33,663 nucleotides of DNA from an uncultured Duncaniella sp. (GCA_910577335.1 CAJTMJ010000034.1:1-33663); one strand, 5' to 3'. Counted from the first letter of the stretch, positions 1 through 9,036 are shown. Notes: generated by a model from the sequence alone, not told the origin. A program made the numbers and translations.

Positions 1-30
1 TTCAAAATATTCAATTCTCAAAAGCTTTAA

Positions 31-56
31 CAAAGGGAGTTCTGCAACACCCTCTG
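31..56 (-). terminator. Possible terminator after the thioredoxin-like gene
   Basis: Read on the minus strand, CAGAGGG and CCCTTTG form a 7-bp stem (one G-U pair) around a 12-nt loop, 11 bases after the TAG stop at 67-69. The following bases are T-rich (TTAAAGCTTTT) but not a clean U-tract, so this is a weak intrinsic terminator candidate that would end the GH43-GH30-thioredoxin unit. Confidence 0.35.
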
Positions 57-66
57 ATTTTATTTT

Positions 67-1395
67 CTATAAGTTGAGTTTGGATTTGAGAAATTCGGGG
101 AGATCTGAGTGGTTGAATCGAGGCACTTCGTCATGAAGGACACTTCCATCAGGGTTCAGGAAAAAGTAAGATGGAAAGCTGTGGATTTTAAAGACACCAA
201 TGAGATGATTAGACATATCATCATCGGGGATGAATATATGAATCGCATTATGGATGGTTGGTGCGATTTTCTCCCATGATTTGATGTTAGATTTCAACCA
301 TAGGATAACAAAGAGAATATCAGAATTTTTGAAGTGGTCACGGACGCTTTCGCTCGTAGCAAGAGCATTCAGACAAGAACCACACCATGTAGCACTGATG
401 TCAAGATATACGGGTCGGTTACCATATTGCTTAGAAATCCATTCCAGCGGATATTGATTTATAAGCTTGGTGATGGAATCGCCTTCCATTACTATGATCT
501 CGCCCGGTTTTATTGCTCCGATATTGATTTTCTTATTGTCTGTGCTGTAAATGCGGTCATAGTAAGCCGGATCTGAGAAATTTTCGCGTGGGGGTTGACC
601 TTCCTTGCCGATAGCCGCATACATCAGGTCACGGATATGGCTTTTAGGAACAGTCTCGACATATTCAGGAAACTGGAAGCATAAACCCTTCAGATGATAT
701 GGAAACATCATCACTTTTGCATTTTCCTCGTTAAAGAGATCGAAAATGGGATCGGTGAAGAATCTTAATTGTTCGTCTTTATTTTTGCCAGTGAATTCCA
801 GCGCCTGATTAGCGATTATATAAATATTGTCAATACGGAGAAATGCCGCTACTTCATCGGAGATGGAATGTTGCTTGACATATTCGTCCACGATAGCCTG
901 TGTCTTTGCAGCCTCCTTCTTAAAAGTACGCATATAGTCATCCAGAGCGGCAGTGTCCGGAAGCAATTTTACGTTAGAATATACGGGTGCCAAATTTTCA
1001 AAGGCATGGGAGTATTGCTCGTTAAAGGAGGCATGATCGCCTGAGAGGCGGTATTCGATGGGCGATGCTGAGGCATCGACATCCACATGAATAGAGTCGC
1101 CAGGCTCAGCGAATGCATTTATGTAAATCGGACGATAATTGATGGTAAAGGTATGTGCGGAAGAAAACGGTATGCGTTCACAAAAAAATCCGGAAGAATC
1201 AATGTCAACGATTCTACGTTCATTTTTTTTGTAGGTGTCACATTCGTTTATTATTATAGTCCGGGAGCCTTTTTCAGGTATGTTGGTAATACGACCTGAA
1301 ACAGTGATTGAATCCGTGAAGCTCTTTGTTTCGGCATTTGCTCCTAAAAATGAGATTAATGCTGAGAGTAATGCCAGTCTTGCAAAGTATTTCAT
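67..1395 (-). CDS. Secreted thioredoxin-like (TlpA/AhpC-TSA type) protein
   Basis: Predicted 442-aa exported thiol-disulfide protein. Residues 1-21 form a signal peptide (MKYFARLALLSALISF, ending near AxA). Residues 25-120 form a beta-rich N-terminal region of the DUF4369 kind that often precedes Bacteroidota thioredoxins; a helical linker follows. The C-terminal 120 residues are a thioredoxin fold with an intact CxxC at 338-341 (WCGSC) and a later FPSYFFLNPDGS segment that carries the usual cis-Pro region. I chose the ATG at 1395 over a GTG at 1440 because only the former begins a signal peptide and because a promoter box lies between them. The gene follows GH30 with a 47-bp gap. Such proteins recur in PULs, and their client is usually unknown. 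A role in disulfide handling of the neighbouring secreted enzymes is inference only. Confidence 0.8.
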   Translation of the reverse strand: MKYFARLALLSALISFLGANAETKSFTDSITVSGRITNIPEKGSRTIIINECDTYKKNERRIVDIDSSGFFCERIPFSSAHTFTINYRPIYINAFAEPGDSIHVDVDASASPIEYRLSGDHASFNEQYSHAFENLAPVYSNVKLLPDTAALDDYMRTFKKEAAKTQAIVDEYVKQHSISDEVAAFLRIDNIYIIANQALEFTGKNKDEQLRFFTDPIFDLFNEENAKVMMFPYHLKGLCFQFPEYVETVPKSHIRDLMYAAIGKEGQPPRENFSDPAYYDRIYSTDNKKINIGAIKPGEIIVMEGDSITKLINQYPLEWISKQYGNRPVYLDISATWCGSCLNALATSESVRDHFKNSDILFVILWLKSNIKSWEKIAPTIHNAIHIFIPDDDMSNHLIGVFKIHSFPSYFFLNPDGSVLHDEVPRFNHSDLPEFLKSKLNL

Positions 1396-1429
1396 GATGA
1401 CAAAAGAAGTTGGTATAATTATATCTGCG

Positions 1430-1437
1430 CAAAGATA
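1430..1437 (-). promoter_or_regulatory. -7 promoter box TATCTTTG for the thioredoxin-like gene
   Basis: TATCTTTG on the minus strand fits the Bacteroidota -7 consensus TAnnTTTG exactly. A partial -33 match (TTTC) lies 20 nt upstream, inside the last codons of GH30. It sits 35 bp before the chosen ATG at 1395, so the thioredoxin gene may be transcribed on its own as well as by read-through. Confidence 0.45.
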
Positions 1438-1442
1438 CACAT

Positions 1443-2942
1443 TTATTTGGAAATCACGAAAGAATTAAAAGAATGGGCTTTCAGGGTGGCGTTGAGATAT
1501 CGATTATTGAGTTTCACACTTATTGGTTTCGGCTCATCATTAAAGTTGGATACGATTACCAATATCTCACCGTTTGGGTTACGGGCAATCAATAACGGCA
1601 TCTGCTCTTTTTCTTTAGGCGAAAAACTTATGATTTCAGCACCGGGCTTCAGTAGATTGGAAAAATGTTTGACAGCATAATATTCCGGTGTATAGCGGTA
1701 AGTGCGAGCCACAGGGTCTAACTCTATTAGTGCATTCTGTTTCCATCCCCAAGGGCTAATTCCCTCCTTTGGCAATAGAAAATTCCAATTATACCACTCG
1801 TCAACCCCCTTACCGAGATTGTCGCTGATGAGAAAGAATGTATGTTCACCGGCTTTCCAGTCCATACTTCCGTTGCCGCATTCACTTTCCGAACAGATGT
1901 AGTTATAGTCAGGATATTTTTCACGTATATATGGGAGTATCTCTCTACCTTCCCATTGGAATGCAATTCCATCGATACTCTTGCGCAGGTCTTCATCTGA
2001 TAAAATCTTCTCCACATGGTCCTGTCGGTTGGTATTGAACGTTCCGAGGTAAAGTTTTACATCCGGATGCTTCTTTTTCAGTGTAGGGGCAAGATAATCA
2101 CGGTTAAAACGTACAGTTCCCTCGGCAGTCCATGCGCAACCGGGATATGGGGTGTAACTGTAAGCTTCATTCTGATATATTACCATATCAATGGGGACAC
2201 CTTGCTCCTTATAGGCTTCGATGAATTTGCAGAAATAGTTTGCGTACGCTTGCAGATAACGCGGATCCTGAATGAAATAATCTTGAGTGGCGAGTTTGCG
2301 GGGGAATTGACCTTTACGTTCACCGAGAAATTTCATTTCGTCCTCATCTATACCATCTACAGATCCGAAAAGAAGATAATCTATTTGGGGATTTGCAGTG
2401 TTGTGTTTACTGCTTACTACCGGATAATCATTATTAATTTTCATCCAGCTTGGAGGAGACCACGGAGATGCCCAAAATGTTAAATCGGGGTTATATTTCT
2501 GAGCCGCACGTATGAGTGGGATGATTGACCGTTTATCACGTTCGATATTGAAATAACGGAGTTCAAGATCTCCCTGCACTTCATCGCAACTCCACCATGA
2601 ACGTCCATAATCGTTACAATTCATACCTATCCTGCCCCTTGTGAATTTCAGATCGCCATCGGGTGAGAAAAGGTTCCTCATTATCTCATCCTGCTCATCA
2701 CGGGTAAGCATGAGTAACGCATCCCAGTCGAGCTCATTAAATGTCGTGCCCCAACTTTTGAACATTGTCCCTGTTTCATCTCCATTAACTGTGATGGTCG
2801 GATGGGTTAATGCTTTTCTTGATAATCGCAACTCTGATTCTTTCCAGTAGTCATTATCTGTGCTTGAATACCACTGGATTTTTTGTGCGGTTACGATATT
2901 GGCTATAAATACTAATATCAGAAATGAAGATAGTCTATTCAT
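1443..2942 (-). CDS. GH30 family glycoside hydrolase
   Basis: 499-aa secreted glycosidase with a signal peptide at 1-19 (ends VTAQ). The fold is a retaining (beta/alpha)8 barrel with the GH30 side beta-sandwich. Family signatures seen are FWASPWSPPSWMK (157-168), the acid/base Glu in VIYQNEAY (E259) and the nucleophile block CSESECGNG (E354 most likely, E352 the alternative). The C-terminal 90 residues (ISPWGWKQNALIELD onward) form the beta-sandwich. GH30 includes beta-1,6-galactanases, beta-1,6-glucanases, beta-fucosidases, xylosidases and glucosylceramidases, and I cannot fix the subfamily. In this pectin-type setting a beta-galactan or arabinogalactan side-chain substrate is the better guess. 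Only 12 bp separate it from the GH43 stop, so the two are co-transcribed. Confidence 0.88.
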   Translation of the reverse strand: MNRLSSFLILVFIANIVTAQKIQWYSSTDNDYWKESELRLSRKALTHPTITVNGDETGTMFKSWGTTFNELDWDALLMLTRDEQDEIMRNLFSPDGDLKFTRGRIGMNCNDYGRSWWSCDEVQGDLELRYFNIERDKRSIIPLIRAAQKYNPDLTFWASPWSPPSWMKINNDYPVVSSKHNTANPQIDYLLFGSVDGIDEDEMKFLGERKGQFPRKLATQDYFIQDPRYLQAYANYFCKFIEAYKEQGVPIDMVIYQNEAYSYTPYPGCAWTAEGTVRFNRDYLAPTLKKKHPDVKLYLGTFNTNRQDHVEKILSDEDLRKSIDGIAFQWEGREILPYIREKYPDYNYICSESECGNGSMDWKAGEHTFFLISDNLGKGVDEWYNWNFLLPKEGISPWGWKQNALIELDPVARTYRYTPEYYAVKHFSNLLKPGAEIISFSPKEKEQMPLLIARNPNGEILVIVSNFNDEPKPISVKLNNRYLNATLKAHSFNSFVISK

Positions 2943-2954
2943 GATTTTGGGTGA

Positions 2955-4034
2955 TTATTTGCTGTTTTTCCAATGGTTTTCGAGACGCTTTTTCTCGTCG
3001 GCGGTGATTTGGATTACGGCGCCGTGTTTGGGGCTTGTGAAATTGGTGGTTTTCATCACCCCTTCATTGAAGCGTCCGAGTGGTTTGAAGTTGACGAAAT
3101 CGGATGTCTCCACAAAGCCGAAATTGTGAGGGTTGATGCTGAAGATGTCGTACATTATCACCCATTTGTCCTCGCCAATGCGTTTCCATGTGTTTGGTGC
3201 CTCGCAACTGCCTTTCTCCGTGTCGATCTGCCCAGGGAATATGTGATGGTTCGCATTGATTTTGTCAGACACAGCCATTCTGATACCGCCGGGATTTTCC
3301 TGAGCCACAAATGTGGTGAAAAATCTTCCGTCAGGCATCGGGCATATATCAGCGTCGAGCACTTGGATATTGGAATCGGGATAAGCGAAAAGCGGTTCCG
3401 GCTTGGTGATGAGTGTGGTGAAGTTGGTATCGGCGTATGAGTAATACAGACGTGTTTTCTTGTCGATATTCTTGCCTCCCGGAAGCTTTTCGCCACGCTT
3501 GCGTATGGTAAAGTATACCATCATCTTATCCTCTTTGGGGTCATAGATGGTTTCAGGAGCCCATGCGCATCCGATTTCAGAAAAATCATCAGGGAAAAGT
3601 TTGTCGATTCGCACTTCGTTGTGAGTCCAATTGATGAGGTCGTCGGAACGCATCAGTGCTATCCCACGGTTATTACCCCACCCATATTCATCTGGACGTT
3701 CCCAGCGGGTGTCACGCAGCCCGGCTTCTTTTCCGAAAATGTGCAGGTCGGTCAGCACAAGATAGAATTTACCGTCAGGACCTCGGTAGATATGCGGGTC
3801 ACGTATGCCGTGTTGCTCTGCTATGGTGTCTCCGCTTATCACCGGTTTATTGTCATTGATCGCTGTGAATGTGTATCCGTCATCGCTGACAGCAAAATGT
3901 AGGCTATGGTCTGAGTCTGAGAAATAAGTCATCAGGTATCCAGCCATCCCTTCATCATCTTTTTGTGATGCGGTGGCATAGTTAGACAACGACAATGCGA
4001 GTGCTGCCAAAAGAATGCGGTGTAGATGTTTCAT
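2955..4034 (-). CDS. GH43 family glycoside hydrolase
   Basis: 359-aa secreted single-domain five-bladed beta-propeller glycosidase with a signal peptide at 1-22 (ends YATAS). The usual three acids can be placed: general base D79 in GIRDPHIY, the pKa-modulating Asp in VLDADICP (D227 or D229), and acid E278 in GSCEAP. The CAWAPET motif (156-162) is also typical. The family holds alpha-L-arabinofuranosidases, beta-xylosidases, galactofuranosidases and exo-beta-1,3-galactosidases. There is no accessory CBM. First gene of the leftward GH43-GH30 unit, with a -7 box 79 bp upstream of the ATG. In this locus removal of arabinose or galactose from rhamnogalacturonan or arabinogalactan side chains is likely, but the specificity is not visible. 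Confidence 0.87.
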   Translation of the reverse strand: MKHLHRILLAALALSLSNYATASQKDDEGMAGYLMTYFSDSDHSLHFAVSDDGYTFTAINDNKPVISGDTIAEQHGIRDPHIYRGPDGKFYLVLTDLHIFGKEAGLRDTRWERPDEYGWGNNRGIALMRSDDLINWTHNEVRIDKLFPDDFSEIGCAWAPETIYDPKEDKMMVYFTIRKRGEKLPGGKNIDKKTRLYYSYADTNFTTLITKPEPLFAYPDSNIQVLDADICPMPDGRFFTTFVAQENPGGIRMAVSDKINANHHIFPGQIDTEKGSCEAPNTWKRIGEDKWVIMYDIFSINPHNFGFVETSDFVNFKPLGRFNEGVMKTTNFTSPKHGAVIQITADEKKRLENHWKNSK

Positions 4035-4112
4035 TATGTGAAGAATTATTTAATGGATTGGTTTATCGTGGGCTGATGCTATTATAGAGGATGTATAGCC
4101 TTCATTCATTTG

Positions 4113-4120
4113 CAAAAATA
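4113..4120 (-). promoter_or_regulatory. -7 promoter box TATTTTTG for GH43-GH30
   Basis: Exact TAnnTTTG match on the minus strand, 79 bp upstream of the GH43 ATG in the 269-bp divergent gap 4035-4303. No good -33 TTTG is seen at the proper spacing; a T-run (TTTTTTTGAC) abuts it. I found no equally good box for the rightward AI-2E gene in this gap, and no copy of the palindromic site found near susC. Confidence 0.45.
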
Positions 4121-4303
4121 GTCAAAAAAAGTTTTGGGTGCTTTCCCTTATCAGTCAAAATTGTGATTTTTAGTCGGAATCGGTCTGTTAAATGAGCGAT
4201 AGGTGTAAAAACTTTTTTAAGCCCTAATACATTATTTAAATATAGTGTATAAAATATCGAGTTTCAACTATGCTCTGACAAGGAGCTATAATTCGTCGCC
4301 AAC

Positions 4304-5431
4304 ATGTCATCAACATCACGTCCTTTCACTTTTGATCGCGTAGTGCGTATCATCATCGCAATAAGCCTTATTGTTGGTGCGGTGTGGCTTGTCAATATAC
4401 TTAGCAATGTTCTTCTGCCATTTTGTTTGGCTTGTCTGATAGCTTATATCCTTGAGCCGTTCGTTGAATTTACCCGTAAGCTACTGCATCTTAAAGGGAG
4501 AGTTGTAGCCACATTGATAACATTGTTTGAGGTGGCATTTTTTCTCACGGTGCTTGCTTATCTGTTCATTCCATCAATAATTAATGAGATACATCAGATG
4601 GAGGATATGATAAAAGCTTATTCCGGTGAGGATTATATACCGTTGCTCCCGCAGGAGGTGCATGACTATATAAGCAGGCACCTTAACGTGCATAAAATTG
4701 ATGAATTGCTTGACGGACAGCATATAGGCACTCTTCTTAACAAGGGAACATCTCTTATCTCACAAGCTATTGACTTTGTGTTTCATACGCTTGAATGGTT
4801 TCTGACATTCATATATGTTATCTTTATACTGATAGATTATCAGAGACTTATGAGGGGATTCCGGATGTTGGTTCCACCTAAGTATCGTCCGATAGCTTAT
4901 CGTGTAGGTGACGATATTAAGTCGAGCATGAATCGTTATTTCAGAGGTCAAGCCATCTTAGCTCTGTGTGCTGCGGTATTTTACTGCATAGGTTTTTCAA
5001 TAGTGGGAATCCCGATGGCGATAGTGCTGGGAATACTTGTCGGATTGCTTTATATGATACCATATTTCCAGTATATAACTATTATACCTGTAGCATTAGT
5101 GTGCTTCCTTGCTTCAATGGGTGGAATGGATGGCTTCTGGTCACTTTTAGGGAAGTGCGCGTTGGTGTATGTGGTGAGCCAGTGTATATGCGATTATATA
5201 CTTACTCCTAAGATAATGGGTAAGGCGATGGGACTAAATCCTGCTATTATATTACTGTCGCTTTCCGTTTGGGGGACACTTCTCGGACTGATAGGTATGA
5301 TAATCGCACTGCCCCTTACCACACTCCTTCTTGCTTATTATGAGGAATATGTGATAAAGGACAGCGATGATACGGGAATACCTCCGTTTAAAGGGAAGGC
5401 GATATTCGGCAAGAAAGAGGTTGCCGGGTAG
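4304..5431 (+). CDS. AI-2E family (UPF0118) transporter
   Basis: 375-aa inner-membrane protein with about eight hydrophobic segments (roughly 14-36, 38-54, 66-90, 160-178, 216-234, 236-256, 258-272 and 308-345). The C-terminal block PKIMGKAMGLNPAIILLSLS followed by WGTLLGLIGMIIALP is the conserved signature of the AI-2E/PerM family. Members have been linked to quorum-signal export, cation/proton exchange and general permease roles, so the name should not be read as a proven substrate. It is the only plus-strand gene among the leftward enzyme genes and has no evident part in pectin use. An AAGGAG lies 20 nt before the ATG, too far for a normal Shine-Dalgarno. The last 44 bp overlap the end of the opposing DUF4861 gene. 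Confidence 0.88.
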   Translation: MSSTSRPFTFDRVVRIIIAISLIVGAVWLVNILSNVLLPFCLACLIAYILEPFVEFTRKLLHLKGRVVATLITLFEVAFFLTVLAYLFIPSIINEIHQMEDMIKAYSGEDYIPLLPQEVHDYISRHLNVHKIDELLDGQHIGTLLNKGTSLISQAIDFVFHTLEWFLTFIYVIFILIDYQRLMRGFRMLVPPKYRPIAYRVGDDIKSSMNRYFRGQAILALCAAVFYCIGFSIVGIPMAIVLGILVGLLYMIPYFQYITIIPVALVCFLASMGGMDGFWSLLGKCALVYVVSQCICDYILTPKIMGKAMGLNPAIILLSLSVWGTLLGLIGMIIALPLTTLLLAYYEEYVIKDSDDTGIPPFKGKAIFGKKEVAG

Positions 5432-6587
5432 CGAGATCTATCAGATATTCATGCCAGTCTTTAAGAGAGGTTATATCTGCCTTATCCCAAGCAAATCCCC
5501 AATAGTATGTGAATGGCTTTGCCGTGGAGACCTTTGCTATTCCTAAAATATGATTATCTTTCCTAAAGGAATCTTTTATCCCCTCAGGGAGTATGACACC
5601 GAGAAGAGCTTTACCGTTGTCGGGACCTTGAGTGGGATCGGCGTATGCGATGATGCCATGTTTAATATCGGAAATCGGTTCCGAGTCATCTCTTAAAGGG
5701 AAACCTGTCACAATCTTTTGTGGCTTTGAAAGCCCTTCGTATGTCACTGTGCAGCGATTGAGATGTGAACCTGCGTCAAGAGTGATGGTACGTGTCTCTA
5801 CCGTTGATTTGTCTTTGTCCACACTTGCCTTTGGGAAAATGAGTCGGGCTGTGAATCGAAGGGGACCATTGTCTAAAATTTCTATATTCTCGTAAGTCCA
5901 AGGATAGTATATGGAATCGGCTACGAGCAATGCAGTGGTTCCATCTCCCAAAGTCGGTCCTACGGCATAGCAGTCCATTCCGAGACCGCTGTCTATGTGG
6001 TATGAGATTAAATCCTGAAACGCTTTGGCTTTTCGAGGGTCTACTTTCCGCAAAGAGTCAACCTTAGCCCAATTTGCTGATGAGGTCTGCATTTCGTAGA
6101 GGATATCCAGCACGGGAGTCTGAGTGGGATGTTTGAAGAATATGTCGTAGCCAAACGCTTTCTCGCCTCTATGCCTTGTGTCCGGACCGTATGCCCTGAA
6201 ACCTACCAAGTCATTTTCCCATGATAAATCGTCTTGGCGTTCGGGACGTGTTTTGCCGGTCACAATTGGCAGATAGATATGAGGTGCTTCCGATGAATGG
6301 ATCTGATACTTTGTCTCACCACCGGCAGGTACTGATGCGCTGAATATGAGTAATGAATCGTAAGTTATCTGCGACGGAATCTCTTTCATCTCACTGTCGG
6401 TGACATAAAGATGTGCGCTTCCGACCTTATTGATTAGTTCAGATGCTTTAATCTCTACAATCTCATTCACACGGTCTTTGCTTGACGGATTTGTCACTGT
6501 CACATCGACCGTCTTGGCTATTGAGGTCACAGATAGGAATGCGAGCGTTAAGCCGGTTAAATATAATCTACTAAATTCCATTATCAT
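5388..6587 (-). CDS. DUF4861 family secreted protein
   Basis: 399-aa exported protein with a signal peptide at about 1-24. The ATG at 6587 is used here, and an in-frame ATG two codons later (6581) is equally possible. The body is beta-rich: an N-terminal Ig-like part (DVTVTNPSSKDRVNEIVEI), then the motifs WENDLVGFRAYGP, YHIDSGLGMDCYAVGP and YYWGFAWDKADI that I associate with DUF4861. I know no established activity for this family. Its members tend to sit with uronate-active and pectin-active enzymes, and conserved acidic, His and Arg residues (for example YGPDTRHRGEKAFGYDIF) suggest an enzyme, possibly a glycosidase. It starts 9 bp after the GH35 stop, so it belongs to that transcript. Its last 44 bp overlap the convergent AI-2E gene. 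Confidence 0.7.
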   Translation of the reverse strand: MIMEFSRLYLTGLTLAFLSVTSIAKTVDVTVTNPSSKDRVNEIVEIKASELINKVGSAHLYVTDSEMKEIPSQITYDSLLIFSASVPAGGETKYQIHSSEAPHIYLPIVTGKTRPERQDDLSWENDLVGFRAYGPDTRHRGEKAFGYDIFFKHPTQTPVLDILYEMQTSSANWAKVDSLRKVDPRKAKAFQDLISYHIDSGLGMDCYAVGPTLGDGTTALLVADSIYYPWTYENIEILDNGPLRFTARLIFPKASVDKDKSTVETRTITLDAGSHLNRCTVTYEGLSKPQKIVTGFPLRDDSEPISDIKHGIIAYADPTQGPDNGKALLGVILPEGIKDSFRKDNHILGIAKVSTAKPFTYYWGFAWDKADITSLKDWHEYLIDLATRQPLSCRISPSL

Positions 6588-6596
6588 CTCTGTGAA

Positions 6597-8960
6597 TTAG
6601 TATTTAAACGGTGTTTCCTTTACGTATACTTTGAAGTCTTTTATAGCTCCCGGCACATCGCTTTCCATGCGAGGGAGATACTGTATGCCGCTAATTTTAT
6701 GAGCAGCACCTAAATCTATCACCATGGAGTGGGGGAAAGGTGTGCCCGGGACAGTGCTCCAGTAGGTTGATTCCTGCAGGTCGAAGGTCTTGTCTGCCGA
6801 ACGGTTGACTTTTGCAAGGTCTTCACTGTCGGCATAATTTACTACCCAAGGCTCACGTGATAGACGATTGCCGTTTTCATCGAGTACATAGAACTCAGCG
6901 ATTGCAGCCACGTCTTTACCATCAATTGAATTCAGTGCCTCCAAGCAAATATACTGACCTCTTACAGGCTTTTCAAATTTAATCTCCTGCCAGCCGTTGC
7001 CGGGTTTGAATGTGCCGGAAACCACTGCCTTTTCAGCCGAGAGATCAAGATTTTCACCTTCATTGCGATGCGATTGGCGTTTTTTAATTAGAAGTTTATC
7101 CAAAAGCGGTTCGGTAAGACCCTCTGACATTGCTTGTTTGGGACCTACTATATCGAATACCATAATTTCATTCTCGCCCTTCTTCAGCCAGCATCCCGGC
7201 ATATATAGAGTCTGTTGCGGACCTATTTCCCAGATACGACCCATCGGGTGACCGTTGACATAAACCAGTCCTTTACCCCATGTCTCGAAATTGAGGAATG
7301 TGTCGCCGGGTTTGTTGACATTGAATGTGCCGCGATATACACCTATCGGTAAACGTCCGTCCTCTCCGGGAGTAAATGCTCCGATAGGGAAATATTCCAT
7401 TGAATCATAGAATTCCATCTTGTCCTCAAGGTTGAACACTGTCCAATTGTTGAGGTCACACACAAATTTATACCCGTTATGATCCTCGGTGATGGTAACC
7501 TTGTCGGTTATGCCTTTGAAGTCTTTTATGGCTCTACCAAAGTTAATACGTCCCATAGCCTCGACAAGGATGTCAAGTTGCGCATCTTTCTTACAAGATG
7601 GGAGCAATAACTCTTTTTCACCGTTTCTGCGGTCAAGTTTACCTATATACTTGCCGTCAACAAACACTTGTGCGAAGTCATGCGGATCAGTGACGGTGAG
7701 TAAACCTCCATTTTTAAGTTCAGGAAGAGTGGTTCGGTAAATTATGCTGCCGAAACCTTGATTGTATTCTTCCATCGAGCGTATTTTTTCGTCGTTTTTA
7801 CCTTCAGGCAGATTGGAGAAAAGCGGAGCAACTTCAGTAAATTCAAATTCCTTGATTGCTATAGGCTTAATAAGCGAGGGAACCTTAGATTGCTTTTTGC
7901 CATCCATATATTTCGCAAGTGTCTTGCGGAGTTCCCAATATTTAGGTGTGGTCTGTCCGGATTCACTGATAGGTGCATCGTAATCGTATGAAGTTACGTC
8001 GGGTGCGAATCCCGGAGAATTGGCACCTGCCCAATGTCCCCAGTTAGTGCCTCCATGGGTCATATATAGACTGAATGATATGCCTTTGGAGAGCATTTCA
8101 TCTATGCCGGCTATCATGTCGGCTGCAGGGCGTGTTTCGTGGTTGGCACCCCATTTGTCAAACCAGCCACTCCAGAATTCCGAGCACATCAGAGGGCTGT
8201 CGGGACGTACCTCTTTTAGTTTCGCAAATTGCTGGTCGATGTTAGCACCTGTACCGAAGTTCATAGTCCATACAAGGTCATCAAGTCCGTTGTTGAGGAA
8301 ATTTGATGCCCAGTCGCACTGGAATAGTATCACGTCGCCGAAGTTTTTGCGAAGCATGTCACGGATTTGGCTCACATATTTTTTGTCGATGCCATACGAG
8401 CCGTACTCGTTTTCGACCTGTACCATAAGTATTGGACCACCGTTGGCTATCGTCTGGTCAGCCACTTGGTCAGCCACTGCTTTTTGGAATTTATCTACAC
8501 GCTCAAGGAAGTACGGATCAGATTCCCTGAGTTTGATATCCTTTTTCTTCAGCAACCACCAAGGGAGTCCGCCCATTTCCCATTCAGCACATACATACGG
8601 TCCCGGACGAAGGATCACGTACATGTCATTTTCTTTACAAAGTCTTACGAATTCGGCAAGGTCGTTTTGTCCTGTAAAGTCGAATGTGTCAGGTTGGGGT
8701 TCGTGTGCATTCCAGAACACATAAAGACACACTGCATTCATGCCAAGAGCCTTGCACATTTTTATTCTCTGATCCCAGTATGGCTTGGGGATACGGGGAT
8801 AGTGCAGTTCAGCCGCTTTTATCACAAAAGGCTCTCCGTTGAGCATGAACGCCCCTTTGCCGATTTCAAAACTGTTTGTGGTCTCGGTCGCCGCAGATGC
8901 TCCTAATCCCATACATGCGGATATGAGGAAGAGCAATGGTAGCTTGAAGATATTTTTCAT
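6597..8960 (-). CDS. GH35 beta-galactosidase
   Basis: 787-aa secreted or lipid-anchored exo-beta-galactosidase. The (beta/alpha)8 domain (about 30-350) holds the family signature GGPILMVQVENEYGSYG, with acid/base E185, and the nucleophile block CSEFWSGWFDKWG, with E261. Beta-sandwich (jelly-roll) domains follow at about 400-620, and an F5/8 type C-like domain is likely at 640-787 (RGQYICLEALNSIDGKDVAAIAEF). The N-terminus is ambiguous: ISAC at 13-16 is an acceptable lipobox, while GASA at 20-23 is an acceptable signal-peptidase I site. It heads a two-gene unit with DUF4861 behind its own -7 box. It probably trims terminal beta-galactose from rhamnogalacturonan I or arabinogalactan side chains, judged by context. 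Confidence 0.92.
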   Translation of the reverse strand: MKNIFKLPLLFLISACMGLGASAATETTNSFEIGKGAFMLNGEPFVIKAAELHYPRIPKPYWDQRIKMCKALGMNAVCLYVFWNAHEPQPDTFDFTGQNDLAEFVRLCKENDMYVILRPGPYVCAEWEMGGLPWWLLKKKDIKLRESDPYFLERVDKFQKAVADQVADQTIANGGPILMVQVENEYGSYGIDKKYVSQIRDMLRKNFGDVILFQCDWASNFLNNGLDDLVWTMNFGTGANIDQQFAKLKEVRPDSPLMCSEFWSGWFDKWGANHETRPAADMIAGIDEMLSKGISFSLYMTHGGTNWGHWAGANSPGFAPDVTSYDYDAPISESGQTTPKYWELRKTLAKYMDGKKQSKVPSLIKPIAIKEFEFTEVAPLFSNLPEGKNDEKIRSMEEYNQGFGSIIYRTTLPELKNGGLLTVTDPHDFAQVFVDGKYIGKLDRRNGEKELLLPSCKKDAQLDILVEAMGRINFGRAIKDFKGITDKVTITEDHNGYKFVCDLNNWTVFNLEDKMEFYDSMEYFPIGAFTPGEDGRLPIGVYRGTFNVNKPGDTFLNFETWGKGLVYVNGHPMGRIWEIGPQQTLYMPGCWLKKGENEIMVFDIVGPKQAMSEGLTEPLLDKLLIKKRQSHRNEGENLDLSAEKAVVSGTFKPGNGWQEIKFEKPVRGQYICLEALNSIDGKDVAAIAEFYVLDENGNRLSREPWVVNYADSEDLAKVNRSADKTFDLQESTYWSTVPGTPFPHSMVIDLGAAHKISGIQYLPRMESDVPGAIKDFKVYVKETPFKY

Positions 8961-9028
8961 TGGATATAATTTAATTCGATAAATGATTGGTCGCCATATT
9001 TTTTATGGCATGTATTTTTAAGGTATTG

Positions 9029-9036
9029 CAAATTTA
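9029..9036 (-). promoter_or_regulatory. -7 promoter box TAAATTTG for GH35-DUF4861
   Basis: Exact TAnnTTTG match on the minus strand, 68 bp upstream of the GH35 ATG in the 237-bp gap 8961-9197. No clear -33 TTTG is seen. Together with the stem-loops at 9111-9169 this suggests that GH35-DUF4861 is transcribed separately from the upstream GH2 genes. Confidence 0.45.

Noticed and set aside
1396..1440. GTG start giving a 15-aa longer thioredoxin-like protein
   Set aside because: The extension overlaps an exact -7 promoter box and would bury the signal peptide; the ATG at 1395 is the sensible start.
8020..8724. 234-aa plus-strand open frame inside the GH35 gene
   Set aside because: Antisense shadow of a well-supported GH35 gene; the translation is low-complexity Ser/Pro/Phe-rich and resembles no family.
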